A stretch of 64,000 nt of DNA, taken from Aselliscus stoliczkanus (Eukaryota; Chordata; Mammalia; Chiroptera; Hipposideridae). How positions within the stretch are numbered: the first letter of the stretch is position 1; each line of letters opens with the position of its first letter. Below the pieces are notes generated by a model that saw only the letters and a program-made list of their open reading frames with translations, ran no database searches and was not told the origin of the DNA. Location of the stretch: NCBI GenBank assembly GCA_033961575.1, contig CM066737.1, positions 48,088,771 through 48,152,770 on the forward strand, given 5' to 3'. Position numbers and translations under genes: made by a program. Positions 63,690 through 64,000 of the stretch are shown in pieces.

Positions 63690-64000
63690 GGGCCCGCCAA
63701 GTGGCGCGTTAAGAGTAGGCTTGGGATGCCAGCTCTGAGCAGCAGGGCCCTGGTTCGGATCCCACATGAGGGCCAGTGATGCTGTGCCCTCTACAGCTAA
63801 GATGGTGAATCACAGCTCCACCTGGAGCTGGGCTCCCGTGAAACACCGGTGACGGCATAGGCTGCCACCCCTGCTGTAGTGGGCTGCCGTAAGCTACCGG
63901 AGTGGCTGGCAGCCAACGTGAGCTGCCGTGAGCGGCTCTTCAATGACCGGGGACTGACTGCCTCAGCCGGGAAGAACACAATGATCATAATACCAACATG
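63690..64000 (+). repeat. tRNA-derived SINE, type C, cut by the window edge
   Basis: Head starts gggcccgccaagtggcgcg, and the body runs to the last base (accaacatg). It interrupts the L1 after gaagctgtggta. Confidence 0.88.

Overview
The window is mammalian nuclear DNA, most likely from a bat of the Rhinolophoidea (Yinpterochiroptera). The mammalian call rests on orthologous exons of TRPC5 and ALG13, on old mammalian repeats (MIR, MER20-like, MLT1-like LTR, L1) and on a spliced gene structure. The bat call is weaker: it rests on about 30 young tRNA-derived SINEs, several of which end in a cccaataaa-type tail preceded by 'cacaactagactgaag', a 3' body I associate with Rhin-1-type SINEs. Species cannot be fixed from the sequence. 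TRPC5 and ALG13 are X-linked neighbours in eutherians, so this is probably X chromosome.

Layout. 1-34118 holds the 3' half of TRPC5 on the + strand: five exons (6391-6586, 29705-29908, 30138-30179, 30963-31052, 33426-34118) encoding the pore helix, S6, TRP domain and the whole C-terminal tail ending in the VTTRL PDZ ligand. The 5' exons lie left of the window. From 34119 the TRPC5 3' UTR runs into the interval between the genes; a plausible poly(A) signal is at 38347. The last coding exon of ALG13 (long isoform) is on the - strand at 54111-54376, so the two genes converge tail to tail. From 54377 to the right edge is ALG13 intron.

Everything else is transposable elements and unassigned non-coding DNA. 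Three SINE architectures occur and are called here: type A (about 105 bp, one tRNA-like head with a GCTGGC / 7-nt loop / GCCAGC arm, then an A-rich tail), type B (about 150 bp, head with 'gtggctcagttggttaagagctcgctcaa' features and a 'ccaacaggtggcaggatggctcagct' end) and type C (about 400-450 bp, type A-like head plus a long GC-rich body and an ataaa tail). Most carry exact 8-17 bp target-site duplications (TSDs) that I located by eye. L1 copies include a 5'-truncated one inside a Tigger-like DNA transposon inside an older L1 inside a MIR-like repeat (7925-14330), an internally deleted L1 with its 5' UTR and ORF1 (40615-43983) nested in another L1, a twin-primed short L1 (5159-5491), and a decayed full-length L1 (57420 to the right part of the window).

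I saw no new gene system. The most useful leads are a pair of in-frame splice acceptors 33 nt apart at the TRPC5 pore exon, the SINE family structures (chimeric, multi-head and arm-deleted copies), repeated SINE insertion into the same target site, and the nested repeat stack.
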